A stretch of 64,000 nucleotides of DNA from JAEUIX01 sp964611125 (GTDB lineage Bacteria; Planctomycetota; Phycisphaerae; Phycisphaerales; UBA1924), in NCBI GenBank assembly GCA_964611125.1, contig CAZSZO010000006.1, positions 1-64,000 on the forward strand, given 5' to 3'. The notes under the pieces were generated by a model. That model was not told the DNA's origin and did no database searches. It worked only from the letters and a program-made list of their open reading frames with translations. The position numbers and the translations under genes are program-made. The number at the start of each line of letters is the position of its first letter. Within the stretch, counting starts at the first letter, position 1. This document shows, one piece after another, positions 15,105 through 24,852 of this stretch.

Positions 15105-17606
15105 TCAGCACCCGCCGAAGAACGCGGCGATGAAGTCCGACAGGTCATCAGGGTCGGCGTTCCCGTCGGCGTTGAAGTCCGCCTGCGGGCACGGGGGCGT
15201 CGCGAAGAAGCACCCGATGTAGTCCGACAGGTCGTCAGGGTCCACCACGCTGTCGGCGTTGAAGTCCGCCGGGCAGCCCACCGGCGGGCCGGCCTCGACC
15301 GTGATGACCACCGTGTCGGTCGCCGTCAGCCCGTTGTTGTCGGTCACCGTCAGCGTGAGGGTGTGGGGTCCCACCCCCAGCGGCACGAGCGCCGTGGCCG
15401 ACGGGCCGCTCGCCAGGGTCAGGGCGCCTTCAGTCCAGGCGTAGTTCGCGATCTGGCCATCGTCGGTGCTTGCCGACCCGTTCAGCGTCACCGGCTCCGA
15501 CCCCGAAAGATCGGTGTCGATCAGGATCTGGTCGGGCCCGGCGTTCGCCGTCGGCCGGGCGTTGACGGTGATCGTCACCGTGTCGGTTCCGGTGGCGCCG
15601 GCGCTGTCCGTGACCGTCAGGGTCACGGTGTGCGGTCCGGTCGTGAGGTTGACGATCGCCGAGCTCGCCGCGCCGTCGGCCAGCACCACGGGCCCTTCGG
15701 TCCAGCGGTAGTTCACGATCGTGCCGTCGGGGTCGGTGCTCGCCGAGCCATTGAGCGTCACCGGCTTGGATCCGGCGCCGTCGGCGTCATTGATCAGCTG
15801 GTCGCTGCCGGCGTTGGCGGAGGGCGCCACGTTGGCGGGCTGGGCCCGCAGGCCCGAGGTCGGCCCGGCGAAGTCGAAGGTAAACCCCTGCACCTGGGTC
15901 GCCGCGATCCAGTAGAAGTAGGCCTGCCCGGGCGCTGCGCCGGTGTCGTCAAACGTCACCGTTCCCGCCAGCAGCGCCGCCGGGGTGATCTGCGTCGCCG
16001 TCGCCCGGTCGTTGACGGTGTTGCGGAAGATCAGGTAGGTCCCGTTGGGCACGTTCGACCAGTTCAGCCGCACCTTGTCAGTGAACGTGCCGTTGCTCGC
16101 CGTAAGCACCAGCGTGTTGCCCGTGCTGAAGCTGATGCGGTACAGCTGGGACTCGGTGGGATTGTCCGACTCCGTCACGCGCAGGTACCCATCACCGGCG
16201 GGCATCAGGATCTGCGAGATCACCTCGTTGCTCCCCGCGGCGTTGACATCCTGGGTCACGATCGTGCTCAGGCCGTTGGCGGCCAGCAGCTGCAGCCGCA
16301 GGTTGGCTTCCGCCAGGGCGTTGTTCGCCGTGCCGGTGGTCTGGCATGATCCGTTGTTGTTCTGGTCAAGGTCCAGGTACGACGAGCCCACCGGCGTCAG
16401 TGTGGCCGACACCAGCAGCGGGCGGGTGAGGGTGAAGCGGTGCCAGTCCTGCTCGCCGTTGGCGTCGATGCTCAGCGTGCTGCCGTTGGTCACCGCGGGG
16501 CTCGGAAGCGTGCCCAAAGTGATCGCGCCCAAGGCGCCGAATGAACCGAAGAACGTCGCCGTTCCCGCGGTGTTGTCGGCTTCGTTGGGGTCGCCGTAGT
16601 TCCGCTGGCCGCCGCGGATGTCGTCCTGCTGGGGGCCGTCAAAGCCGGTGGCGAGGCTGGGCTCCATCAGCTTGGTGCCGTTGGACGGGCAGGTGTGGGC
16701 GAAACCCAGACCATGCCCGTGCTCGTGCATCACCGTGTTCCGCAGGAAGCGGTGGCTGTTGGTCGAGCTCCCCCAGCTCTCGCTGGAGTCGATGACCATG
16801 TCGCCGTCGTTGGGGAAGCTGTTGTACGCCAGCACGCCGTTGCCGCCGTCGAGCGACTTCATGCAGATCCGCACGTCGCCGCGCCGGCCCGCCACGCCCC
16901 CCGAGCCCCACGCCGCGCCGTCGTCCCAGTCATTGCCGCCAAAGGTGACCCGCTGGTAGTTGATCCCCGTCAACTGGCCCCACCGGTTGAAGCTCTCGGT
17001 GATCCGCTGGATCCACAGCGCCCGGTTACCCCCGAACTTGCTGTCCATCTGCGCAAACAGCGTGCTCGCCTGCGTCCCCTCGCCCACGCCGTTGCTGTTG
17101 ATGCTCAGCCCGTCGGGCACGAGCGACCACAGCAGCGTGATCGGCTCCCCAACGCCGCCCACGCTCGTGCCGTTGGTCGCCGTCTGCGTCCAGCGATCCG
17201 CCGCGTTGTACTGCGGCAGCAGTTGATAAAGCTGGCTCTCCAGGAACTGGATCACCTCGGGGCTCGGAGGCTCGTCAGCGCTGTAGCACGCCAGTACCGG
17301 CAGCGTCACCGCCGTGGCGTCGTTGGGCGCCTGCGGCAGCCACCGGCGCGGGGCCGACAGCATCTCGTCGATCTCTTCGCGCATCGTGCACGGGCGGTCC
17401 CCGCGCATCGCGGCCACATCACCCGGGGTGAACCGGGCCGTCCCGGTCAGCAGACTCTCTGTCACCGCCCGTGCGAGCATCCCGCTGGACCGCGCCGTCC
17501 CTTCGCCTGCCGGCCGGGGATCCACCGGGGCCTGAAAGCCCTGAGCCCCGGCGGCCAACGCCAAACCGATCGACGCGCACACAGCCAGCACCAGCTTGCT
17601 CCGCAT
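15105..17606 (-). CDS. Secreted matrixin-type metalloprotease with PKD domains and dockerin-like tail (paralogue 1)
   Basis: An 833-residue exported protein; signal peptide MRSKLVLAVCASIGLALAAG. The zinc signature HEHGHGLGFAH (about 293-303) fits HExxHxxGxxH of matrixins (M10), with a conserved Met in LMEPS soon after. Then follow a beta-sandwich region, an FN3-like segment (LTASNGTFTDKVRLNW) and two PKD domains (PSANAGSDQ..., PTANAGPDQ...). Two dockerin-type calcium loops end the chain (DFNADSVVDPDDL and DFNADGNADPDDL, closing with FFGGC). It probably degrades extracellular proteins or is held at the cell surface. GGAGGA precedes the ATG. The next gene is a close paralogue on the same strand. 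Confidence 0.85.
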   Translation of the reverse strand: MRSKLVLAVCASIGLALAAGAQGFQAPVDPRPAGEGTARSSGMLARAVTESLLTGTARFTPGDVAAMRGDRPCTMREEIDEMLSAPRRWLPQAPNDATAVTLPVLACYSADEPPSPEVIQFLESQLYQLLPQYNAADRWTQTATNGTSVGGVGEPITLLWSLVPDGLSINSNGVGEGTQASTLFAQMDSKFGGNRALWIQRITESFNRWGQLTGINYQRVTFGGNDWDDGAAWGSGGVAGRRGDVRICMKSLDGGNGVLAYNSFPNDGDMVIDSSESWGSSTNSHRFLRNTVMHEHGHGLGFAHTCPSNGTKLMEPSLATGFDGPQQDDIRGGQRNYGDPNEADNTAGTATFFGSFGALGAITLGTLPSPAVTNGSTLSIDANGEQDWHRFTLTRPLLVSATLTPVGSSYLDLDQNNNGSCQTTGTANNALAEANLRLQLLAANGLSTIVTQDVNAAGSNEVISQILMPAGDGYLRVTESDNPTESQLYRISFSTGNTLVLTASNGTFTDKVRLNWSNVPNGTYLIFRNTVNDRATATQITPAALLAGTVTFDDTGAAPGQAYFYWIAATQVQGFTFDFAGPTSGLRAQPANVAPSANAGSDQLINDADGAGSKPVTLNGSASTDPDGTIVNYRWTEGPVVLADGAASSAIVNLTTGPHTVTLTVTDSAGATGTDTVTITVNARPTANAGPDQILIDTDLSGSEPVTLNGSASTDDGQIANYAWTEGALTLASGPSATALVPLGVGPHTLTLTVTDNNGLTATDTVVITVEAGPPVGCPADFNADSVVDPDDLSDYIGCFFATPPCPQADFNADGNADPDDLSDFIAAFFGGC

Positions 17607-17947
17607 GACGGATCCTCCAGATTGGGCAGATTCCCAAACCCCACACCCCGACCGACCCTGAGCCTCAGCAAACAACGCATTTCGCCCCGCGGCCGGCCAA
17701 GACCGGCCCAGCCGACACCGCCGCCGGCCGCGATGAAGTCGGGCCAGGCGGCACGCGTGTACCTCTTCGCCCCAGCCGTCGACAGGTTCCCGAGTGAACA
17801 GAAACCGGCCGCGCGGGCAGGCCGAGCGGACGAACGCACCACTCATTATGCGCTGAGATGGGGTTGGGGACACCGACTCGGGCATGATTCCAAGATCGAT
17901 CCGCAAATCGATCTCAAGACCGATAACCAAATCGTTCGAGCCTCGCC
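17607..17947. other. Intergenic region between the two metalloprotease genes
   Basis: 341 bp without a convincing gene. On the minus strand CATAAT (17850-17845) is a possible -10 for paralogue 1, giving a leader of over 200 nt. AGATCGAT/ATCGATCT (17893-17900, 17907-17914, 6-nt loop) is a small perfect hairpin just after the stop of paralogue 2; it lacks a T tract, so a terminator role is doubtful. Nothing else recognised. Confidence 0.35.
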
Positions 17948-20791
17948 TCAGCACCCCGCAAAATAGGTGGTGATAAAGTCGGCAAGGTCATCAGGATCGG
18001 ACGTTCCATCGCCGCTGAAGTCGGCCTGGGGGCACGGGGGAATGCTGAAATAGCAGGTGATGAAGTCCGCCAGGTCATCAGGGTCGATGGACCCATCGCC
18101 GCTGAAATCAGCCCGGCAAAGGGGCGGCAGCGCGCTCACGGTCACCACCACCGTGTCGCTATCGGTCGCCCCCGTCGAGTCGGTCACCGTCAGGGTGATG
18201 GGGTGCGTGCCGACCGGGAGGCTCACCACCGGCTGCGCGGCGCCCGGCCCATTCGCGAGCACCGTGCCCACTCCCACCCCCGCGCCCTGAGTCCAGCGGA
18301 AGTTGGCGATTGGCCCCTCGGCATCCTGGCTGGCCGAGCCGTCGAGCGTCACGTCCTCAGCGCCGGAGCGATCGCTGTCGGTTACGGTCTGGTCGGGCCC
18401 CGCCCGCGCGATCGGCCGGGCGTTGACCGTGATCGCCACCTGATCGGTCCGGCTGAGCCCGTCAGCATCCGTGACCGTCAGCGTGATGGCGTGCGGGCCG
18501 ACGGCGAGATTGACGAGCGCGACGGCCGACGGGCCGCTGGCCAGCGTCGCCGCACCCTCACGCCACGCGTAGTTCACGATCGCGTTCTCCGGATCGCTGC
18601 TGGCGCCGCCGTTGAGCGTGACGGCCTCGCTCCCCGAGCGGTCGAGGTCGGTCACGACCTGGTCCGGGCCCGCCGCGGCGACGGGTGGGGCGTTGACGCG
18701 GACGATCAGCGTGTCCGCGCTGGTTCCGCCGCGGTTGTCGGTCACTGTCAGCGTGATGGTGTGCGAGCCGGTGGCGAGCTCGACTGACGCCAGCGGGCTG
18801 GGCCCGTTGGCCAGGGTCGTGGCGCCCTCGCTCCAGCGGTAGTTGACGATCGATCCGTCGGCGTCGGTGCTCGCCGCGCCGCTGAGATTCACGATCTCGC
18901 TTCCCGAGCCGTCAGTGTCATTGACGACTTGGTCGGCCCCCGCCCGGGCGACGGGGTTCACGTTCGCCGGCAGCCCGCGCGCGCCCGCGACCGGGCCGGC
19001 GAAGTCGTACTGCGTCCCGCCGATCTGGCTCGCCGCGACCCAGTAGAAATACGCCTGCCCCGGCACGGCGGAGAGGTCGTCAAGCTGCGCGCCCGTGACC
19101 GGGTTGAGGTTCAACTGGACCGCGTCGGCCCGCTCGGTGGAGGTGGAGCGGAACACAAAGTGCCCGGCCCCGGGGATCGCCGTCCAGTTCAGCCGGACCC
19201 GATCGGTGAACGTGCCGTTGCTGGCGGTCAGCGTCAGCGCCGGGCCCGCCCTCAGGGCCAGCTTGTACGACTGCGACCCCGCGGGCAGGTTGCTCGCCAC
19301 CACCCGCACCAGCGTGTTGCCGGCCGGGCGGAGCAGCGATGTCAGCGTCTCCGGCGCGCCCAGCCCCGCGGTATCGGTGTCGACGACAAAGCTCACGCCG
19401 TCGGGCTCGTACACCTCGATGGCCAGGTCGGCGATGCGCCGGCTGTCGATCGGGGCGGGCGGGCCCTCCTGGGGGCAGGAGCCATCGCCCGCCTGGTCAA
19501 GGTCGAGATACACCGAGCCCACCGGCGTCAGCGTCAGCGTGACCAGCAGCGGCTGCGTGAGCGTGAAGCGATGCCAGTCCTGCTGCGCGTTGCCCTCGAG
19601 GGCAAGCGTGCTCGCGCCGGCGACGGCCGGGGCCGGCAGATCGCCCAGGTTCGCCGCGCCTCCGGGGCCGAAGGAGCCGAAGAACTTGGCCGTCTGGGCG
19701 GTGTCGTCGTTCTCGTTGCGGTCGCCATAGTTCCGCTGACCGGCCCGGATGTCGTCCTCCTGCGGCCCGTCGTACGACAGCGAAAGGAACGGCTCCATCA
19801 GCTTGGTCGAATCATCCGGGCAGGTGTGCGCGAACCCCAGCCCGTGCCCATGCTCGTGGGACAGGATGTTCCGCATGAAGCGGTGATTCTGCTCCGGCTG
19901 GCCCCAGTCCTCCGCCGCGTCCAGAACCATGTCTCCCCCGTCGGGCGGGAAGCTGTTGTACGCCAGCACCCCGTCGACGCCGTCGAGGTTCTTCATCGCG
20001 ATCCGCACGTCGCCGCGCCGGAAGCGAACGCCCTGCTGGCCCCACGCGGCGCCGTCGTCCCAGTCATTGCCGCCGAAAGTCTCGCGGATGTACGTGTTCC
20101 CCGTCACCTGCCCCCAGCGGGCGAAGACCTCGCCGACCCGCTGCAGCCAGAGCGCGCGGTTCCCCCCGAACCGCGCGTCCATCTGCGCGAACAGTCGATT
20201 GGGCTGGGTCCCTTCCCCCACCCCATCGCTGGTGATGCTCAGCCCATCGGGCGCCAGCGACCACGTCAGCGTGATCGGATCCCCCGCAACGCCCACGCCC
20301 GACAGGTTCACCGCCGTGCGCGTCCACCGGCTGCTCACGTTGTACTGCGGCAGCAACTGGTACAGGTTCGATTCCACCCGCGCGATCACCTCCGGCGCCG
20401 GAGGACGCTCGCGCGAATAGCACAGCGCGATCGCCGGGTTCGACCCGCTGGGGTCGGTCGGCCCCGCTGGCAGCCACGGGCGCGGCGTCGCCAGCATCTC
20501 CTCGATCTCCTCGTGCACCGTGCACGGGCGGTTGCCCCGGGCCACAGCCCGGTCCGCCGGGGTCCACGCCCGCGGCCCTTCCCGCAGCGCCCGCACCACC
20601 ATCTGCGTCAGCAGGCCCGCTGAGCGGGCCCGCTCGCCCGGCTCCGACTCCGGCCCGGGCTCAGCCGCCGCCCGCGCGACGCCAGCGCCGAACCCCAGAC
20701 CCATTCCCTGTCCCAGATCGAGTTCCAGAACAAGCCCTGCCGCGAGTGCGTGCAGACAGACCTGCCAAAACGAGCGTGTGCGTGTGGGCAT
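17948..20791 (-). CDS. Secreted matrixin-type metalloprotease with PKD domains and dockerin-like tail (paralogue 2)
   Basis: A 947-residue exported protein collinear with its downstream neighbour: signal peptide, propeptide-like part (NRPCTVHEEIEEMLATPRPW against DRPCTMREEIDEMLSAPRRW in paralogue 1), zinc site HEHGHGLGFAHTC, LMEPF, beta-sandwich, FN3-like segment, PKD domains and two dockerin-type loops (DFSGDGSIDPDDL, DFSGDGTSDPDDL, ending YFAGC). It has three PKD domains (PVARAGADQ, PVAAAGPDQ, PIARAGPDQ) where paralogue 1 has two, which explains most of the length difference. A TATGCT hexamer at 20875-20870 on the minus strand could be its -10, and GGGAGGAT lies before the ATG. Tandem duplication followed by PKD gain or loss is inferred. 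Confidence 0.85.
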   Translation of the reverse strand: MPTRTRSFWQVCLHALAAGLVLELDLGQGMGLGFGAGVARAAAEPGPESEPGERARSAGLLTQMVVRALREGPRAWTPADRAVARGNRPCTVHEEIEEMLATPRPWLPAGPTDPSGSNPAIALCYSRERPPAPEVIARVESNLYQLLPQYNVSSRWTRTAVNLSGVGVAGDPITLTWSLAPDGLSITSDGVGEGTQPNRLFAQMDARFGGNRALWLQRVGEVFARWGQVTGNTYIRETFGGNDWDDGAAWGQQGVRFRRGDVRIAMKNLDGVDGVLAYNSFPPDGGDMVLDAAEDWGQPEQNHRFMRNILSHEHGHGLGFAHTCPDDSTKLMEPFLSLSYDGPQEDDIRAGQRNYGDRNENDDTAQTAKFFGSFGPGGAANLGDLPAPAVAGASTLALEGNAQQDWHRFTLTQPLLVTLTLTPVGSVYLDLDQAGDGSCPQEGPPAPIDSRRIADLAIEVYEPDGVSFVVDTDTAGLGAPETLTSLLRPAGNTLVRVVASNLPAGSQSYKLALRAGPALTLTASNGTFTDRVRLNWTAIPGAGHFVFRSTSTERADAVQLNLNPVTGAQLDDLSAVPGQAYFYWVAASQIGGTQYDFAGPVAGARGLPANVNPVARAGADQVVNDTDGSGSEIVNLSGAASTDADGSIVNYRWSEGATTLANGPSPLASVELATGSHTITLTVTDNRGGTSADTLIVRVNAPPVAAAGPDQVVTDLDRSGSEAVTLNGGASSDPENAIVNYAWREGAATLASGPSAVALVNLAVGPHAITLTVTDADGLSRTDQVAITVNARPIARAGPDQTVTDSDRSGAEDVTLDGSASQDAEGPIANFRWTQGAGVGVGTVLANGPGAAQPVVSLPVGTHPITLTVTDSTGATDSDTVVVTVSALPPLCRADFSGDGSIDPDDLADFITCYFSIPPCPQADFSGDGTSDPDDLADFITTYFAGC

Positions 20792-21018
20792 GCAATCCTC
20801 CCGAGCAAGGCATGACAGCGCATCCGAGCGCTGCCCCCCGTGGATCGAGTTTCGGACTCAGCAGGCGTCAGCATACCCGAAATCGAACGCTCTCGCACGC
20901 CCTTTGTGCGGAATTGACAATCCTCAAGTTTGGGTGCCGGGGAGGTGGGCCCACCCGGGACGTCCCGCAGCCTGCCCAGCCCCCTCAACCCCCCTCAAAC
21001 CGCCCCCCACAAGCCGCC

Positions 21019-22242
21019 TCAACCCCCGCTTCGCCGCACACGATCCACGCATGCCACGACGGTCTCCACCGCACTCTCAAGCTCCTCAGCCGTGGTCTCC
21101 CGGCTGATCGAGAACCGGATCGAGCCATGGGCCCGCTCCGGTGGGATGCCCATGGCCAGCAGCACCGGCGAGGGGTCCAGCGACCCCGATGAGCACGCCG
21201 CGCCCGCCGAGGCGCACAGCCCCCGCTCGCTGAAGGCCAGCAGCAGGGCCTCCGCCTCCAATCGCGGAAACGCGATGTTGGTCGTGCTCCACAGCCTCAC
21301 CTGCGGGTCCGACGAGCGCGGACCGTTCACCGTCGCCTCGGGAATCCGGTCGAGCACCGCCTGCTCGAATCGGTCGCGCAGCCCGGCGAGCCGCTCGATT
21401 TCACCTGTCCGCCGGTCCGGGCCCGCCCGCCTTTCCGGGCCCTCATGGGCGAGCCAGGCCAGCGCCAATCGCGCCGCGGCGCCCGCCCCGGCGATGCCTG
21501 GCACGTTCTCCGTCCCGCCCCGCCGGCCCTTCTCCTGGCTGCCATGCAGGGCCGGCGCCAGGCGCGTGCCCGCCCGGGCGAACAGCACCCCGACCCCCTT
21601 GGGCCCGTGGAACTTGTGCGGGCTGAAGGTCAGCAGGTCGCAATCAAGCCCCGCCTCCCCCACCCGTGTCGGCATTTTCCCTACCCATTGCGTGCCGTCC
21701 ACGATGGAGCGCACGCCCCGCTCCACGCACGCCCGGCAGATCGCCTCCACCGGCTGCACCGCGCCCGTTTCGTTGTTGGCCCATTGCACCACGACCACCC
21801 CGGCTCCGGGCAGCAGCGCCAGCAGCTCCGGGAGACGCACCACGCCCGATTCATCCACCGGCGCCAGCCGCACTTCGAGCCCGCCGGCCGGTTCGGCCGC
21901 CCCCCCCCCAGCCCCGCGGCTGCGCAGGTGATCGACCAGATCGCGCACGGCCGAGTGCTCGACAGCGGTCGTCACGATGACCCGGCGCGAGGTCGCCGCC
22001 AGGCTCCCGCGCATGGCCAGGTCGAGCGCCTCCGTGCCGCCGCTGGTGAAGGTGAGGTCCTTGGCCCGGGCCCCGATCAGCTCCGCGAGGTCCTGGCGGG
22101 CGAGTTCAACCACCCGGCGGGCCTCCTGCCCGGCCCGATGCACGCTGGACGGGTTGTGCCAGGCGCCCTCCAAGGCCCCGCGCATGGCGGTGACGACTTC
22201 CGGCGCCGGCCTCGTGGTGGCGTTGTTGTCGAGGTAGATCAC
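21019..22242 (-). CDS. Cysteine desulfurase (NifS/IscS family)
   Basis: A 407-residue PLP enzyme that takes sulfur from L-cysteine and passes it, via a persulfide, to Fe-S cluster or tRNA thiolation pathways. Seen: the start VIYLDNNATTRPAPEVV, FTSGGTEALDLAM (about 70-82), the PLP lysine in FSPHKFHGPKG (about 203-213) and the catalytic cysteine in ASAGAACSSGSLDPS (Cys about 350). Which class (NifS, IscS, or a tRNA-specific type) cannot be told; no iscU or sufE homologue is adjacent. GTG 22242 is chosen because TACGCT lies 7 nt upstream and the conserved start IYLDNNATT follows at once; an upstream ATG would add 18 unsupported residues. Confidence 0.9.
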   Translation of the reverse strand: MIYLDNNATTRPAPEVVTAMRGALEGAWHNPSSVHRAGQEARRVVELARQDLAELIGARAKDLTFTSGGTEALDLAMRGSLAATSRRVIVTTAVEHSAVRDLVDHLRSRGAGGGAAEPAGGLEVRLAPVDESGVVRLPELLALLPGAGVVVVQWANNETGAVQPVEAICRACVERGVRSIVDGTQWVGKMPTRVGEAGLDCDLLTFSPHKFHGPKGVGVLFARAGTRLAPALHGSQEKGRRGGTENVPGIAGAGAAARLALAWLAHEGPERRAGPDRRTGEIERLAGLRDRFEQAVLDRIPEATVNGPRSSDPQVRLWSTTNIAFPRLEAEALLLAFSERGLCASAGAACSSGSLDPSPVLLAMGIPPERAHGSIRFSISRETTAEELESAVETVVACVDRVRRSGG

Positions 22243-22249
22243 GCCCTGA

Positions 22250-22255
22250 AGCGTA
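22250..22255 (-). promoter_or_regulatory. -10 element TACGCT for the cysteine desulfurase gene (leaderless)
   Basis: TACGCT on the minus strand ends 7 nt before the GTG at 22242. Confidence 0.5.
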
Positions 22256-22505
22256 GTGGGACCCCGATCGCGGCGATTTGGCGGCGCGAGCGGCAACCCT
22301 GGTTATCCCGCCGCGCAGCACGCGATCGCCCCTCAGGCTTTGCGCCGCCGGCGCCACCCCACCAGCGAGGCCAGCCAGGCTCATCGATTGCTCGCTCGGG
22401 CGGCCGCTGTATAGGACGCTTTCCCACGACGGGGCGTTTCGGACGCTGGGTTCACCGGTCGCTTGGACCGGTCCGCGGCCCGGCCAGCATCGCAGGGAGG
22501 GCGCC

Positions 22506-23336
22506 ATGGGAACTCGCACGGTCATCTCGGTCTCCATCGCCATCGCCGCGGCCGGGGCCATCGTCAGCTCGGCAGCGGCTGATGCGGTCTTCATCAACTC
22601 ACCGCTGGTTCAGAACCTGATCGTCACCGGCAGCGCGGCGGAGGCCAAGTACCGCCTGTCCAACTCCAACTTCGACATGACCCTGGCCAACGGGAATGGC
22701 GGCGGCGCCGCGGCCGACCGAATCGCAACCAATCTGGCCAATTCCGGCGCTCTGAGCGGCCGCACCTACCAGTTCAGCCTGGAGCATCGCGCCGGCCTGG
22801 GGTCGGGCCCGAACGGCGGTGATCGCGGCTTTGTCTTCACCATGAGCGATGGCGTCACCACCAGCACCCAGTCATGGGGCACGTTCGCCAGCCCGCCGGG
22901 CTCCACCGCCTCGCTGCTGAACGGCCAGGCGCCCCTGGGGTCGTTCAACTCGCTGAGCGTTGTGGGGCAGGCCACCCGCTTCACCGCCTCCGCCGGCTCT
23001 TCGATGACGTGGAGCAACCTGCAGTTTGTCGCCGCCGGGCTGGTCGTTGCCGACGGCGGCTGGAACTCCGGTTCCGTCTCGACGCCGGCTGGCGGACCCT
23101 CATCGCCCGCCGCGTCGCAGCGCCTGGTGGCGGATGTGGATCTGTCCCGGTTCGACTGGACGTTCAGCGGTGTCGTCACCGGCGTGCGCGATGCCGGCGG
23201 CGGTGGCGATGAGACCGTCCGCTTCACCATCAGCGCCCAGAACACGTCCTTCACCGCCATCCCGAGCCCCGGCTCCGGCGCGGTCGGCATGATGGCCGCG
23301 GCGGGCCTGCTGGTCCGGCGGGTTTCGCGCCGCTAG
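22506..23336 (+). CDS. Secreted protein with PEP-CTERM-like C-terminal sorting signal
   Basis: A 276-residue exported protein of unknown function. The signal peptide (MGTRTVISVSIAIAAAGAIV... to about residue 26) precedes a Ser/Thr/Gly-rich beta-type body. The end is IPSPGSGAVGMMAAAGLLVR followed by RVSRR: a Pro-x-Pro-Gly motif, a hydrophobic helix and a basic cluster, the layout of PEP-CTERM/exosortase-type sorting tails. The Shine-Dalgarno AGGGAGG lies 5 nt before the ATG. Its stop overlaps the stop of the convergent symporter gene by 2 bases (sequence CTAG). A 7-bp hairpin (ACCGGTC/GACCGGT, 22454-22472) lies in the leader. Confidence 0.7.
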   Translation: MGTRTVISVSIAIAAAGAIVSSAAADAVFINSPLVQNLIVTGSAAEAKYRLSNSNFDMTLANGNGGGAAADRIATNLANSGALSGRTYQFSLEHRAGLGSGPNGGDRGFVFTMSDGVTTSTQSWGTFASPPGSTASLLNGQAPLGSFNSLSVVGQATRFTASAGSSMTWSNLQFVAAGLVVADGGWNSGSVSTPAGGPSSPAASQRLVADVDLSRFDWTFSGVVTGVRDAGGGGDETVRFTISAQNTSFTAIPSPGSGAVGMMAAAGLLVRRVSRR

Positions 23337-24736
23337 GCCGCCCCAGCACCTCCGACAGCCCCCGCCGTCCGCCCCCCCGCGGTTGGCGCGACCGGCCTCA
23401 GGGCCCCTTCGCTCCCCGCCACGGCCACCGCCACCGCGGCGTCGCCGGTGACGTTCACCACCGTGCGGCACATGTCCAGCGCGCGATCCACCGCGAGGAT
23501 CATGGCGATGCCGTCGCCGGGCACCCCGACCGAGCGGAGCACGATCACCAGCATCACCATTCCGCCCGACGGAATGCCCGGGCTGCCGATGGCCGAAAAG
23601 ACCGCCGTGAACACGATCGACGCCTGCTGCGTGGTCGTCAGCTCGATCGAGTAGAACTGGGCCAGAAAGACCGTCGCCACAGCCTGCATCAGCGCGGTGC
23701 CGTCCATATTGATCTTGGCCCCCAGCGCGCACACGAAGCTGGTGATGTCCGCCGGGGCGCCCAGCCGGTCGCGGACGTTCTGGATCGTCACCGGCAGCGT
23801 CGCGGCGGAGCTCGAGCTGCTGAACGCGACCATCTGCACCTGGGCGATCCCGCGGAAGAACTCCCCGATCGTCAGCCGCGTGAAGATCCGCACCACCGCG
23901 GGGTAGATCAGGAGCTGGATCACCGCCAGCCCCAGCAGCACCGTAAGGCAGTACGCCCCCAGCGACGAGAGGACCCCAAAGCCCAGCGTGGCCACGATCG
24001 GGCTCACCAGGCAGAACACCCCCACCGGCGCCGCCTGCATGATCGCCCGCACGATCAGGATGAACGCGTCGTGCAGTCCTTCGATCGCGGCGAACACCGG
24101 CGCCGAGCGCTCGCGGGGCAAGAACGCCAGGGCCAAACCCAGCATCAGCGCCAAGACCACGATCTGCAGCATGTCCCCCCGGGCCAGCGCGTCGAAGGGG
24201 TTGGTCGGCATCACCTCCCGGGCCAGGTCCCAGGGCCGCACCGACTTGGCCGAGTTCACCACCTTCCCCGCGGCCTCCGCCGGCATGCTCTCGATCAGCT
24301 TGGTCCGGGCCTCGGGGCTGATGAACCGGGGCCCCCCGGGCTGGATCAGGTTCACCAGCAGCAGCCCCACGCCCACGCTGAGGAACGCGGTGCAGGCGAA
24401 GATGCCCACCGTCTTGCCGCCGATGCGCCCCAGCTTGCGCAGATCTCCCAGGGAGCCGATGGCCAGGATCATCGCAAGCAGGATGATCGGCGCCGCGATG
24501 AACTGGAGCGACCGCTTGAAGAGATCGCCGACAAGCTGGTTCAGGTTCACGGCGAAGTCGATCGCCCAGCCGCCCGCCCCCGCCCCGGCCCACTCCCGGA
24601 TTCCGGGCCCCCAGACGTTCAGCCCCAGCCCCAGCACCACGCCGGCGGCCAGGCCGATGAGGATCCGCCAGTGCAGCGCCAAGCCTGAGCGAGCCGGGGG
24701 TGGATCTCCAGGGATTGGCTGTTCGCCGGGCGACAC
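23333..24736 (-). CDS. Dicarboxylate/amino acid:cation symporter (DAACS family)
   Basis: A 467-residue inner-membrane transporter of the GltP/DctA type, importing dicarboxylates or acidic amino acids with H+ or Na+. Family motifs seen: the serine-rich re-entrant loop SSSSAATLPVTIQNV, NMDGTALMQAVATVFLAQF, GSPGIPSGGMVMLVIVLRSV, and the substrate-site segment DRALDMCRTVVNVTGDAAVA near the C-terminus. About eight membrane helices plus two hairpins are visible. Start is GTG 24736, placed 6 nt after TACACT on the minus strand; an in-frame ATG 12 codons upstream would put this hexamer inside the coding region. The gene is divergent from phnC. Confidence 0.9.
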   Translation of the reverse strand: MSPGEQPIPGDPPPARSGLALHWRILIGLAAGVVLGLGLNVWGPGIREWAGAGAGGWAIDFAVNLNQLVGDLFKRSLQFIAAPIILLAMILAIGSLGDLRKLGRIGGKTVGIFACTAFLSVGVGLLLVNLIQPGGPRFISPEARTKLIESMPAEAAGKVVNSAKSVRPWDLAREVMPTNPFDALARGDMLQIVVLALMLGLALAFLPRERSAPVFAAIEGLHDAFILIVRAIMQAAPVGVFCLVSPIVATLGFGVLSSLGAYCLTVLLGLAVIQLLIYPAVVRIFTRLTIGEFFRGIAQVQMVAFSSSSSAATLPVTIQNVRDRLGAPADITSFVCALGAKINMDGTALMQAVATVFLAQFYSIELTTTQQASIVFTAVFSAIGSPGIPSGGMVMLVIVLRSVGVPGDGIAMILAVDRALDMCRTVVNVTGDAAVAVAVAGSEGALRPVAPTAGGRTAGAVGGAGAA

Positions 24737-24742
24737 GGCGCG

Positions 24743-24748
24743 AGTGTA
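24743..24748 (-). promoter_or_regulatory. -10 element TACACT for the symporter gene (leaderless)
   Basis: TACACT on the minus strand ends 6 nt before GTG 24736. Confidence 0.5.
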
Positions 24749-24852
24749 GTGGATTCCCGGAGCCGGGTTCATGACAAGGTCTTAACAAAGCACCCGCCGC
24801 CGGCGCCGGCCGATGCCGCGACAATCCCCCAGCGGAACTCGTTGCCATTAAG

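Noticed and set aside
18929..20623. A 564-codon plus-strand frame opposite the second metalloprotease.
   Set aside because: Exact antisense of a gene with signal peptide, zinc motif and PKD domains; no recognisable protein features.
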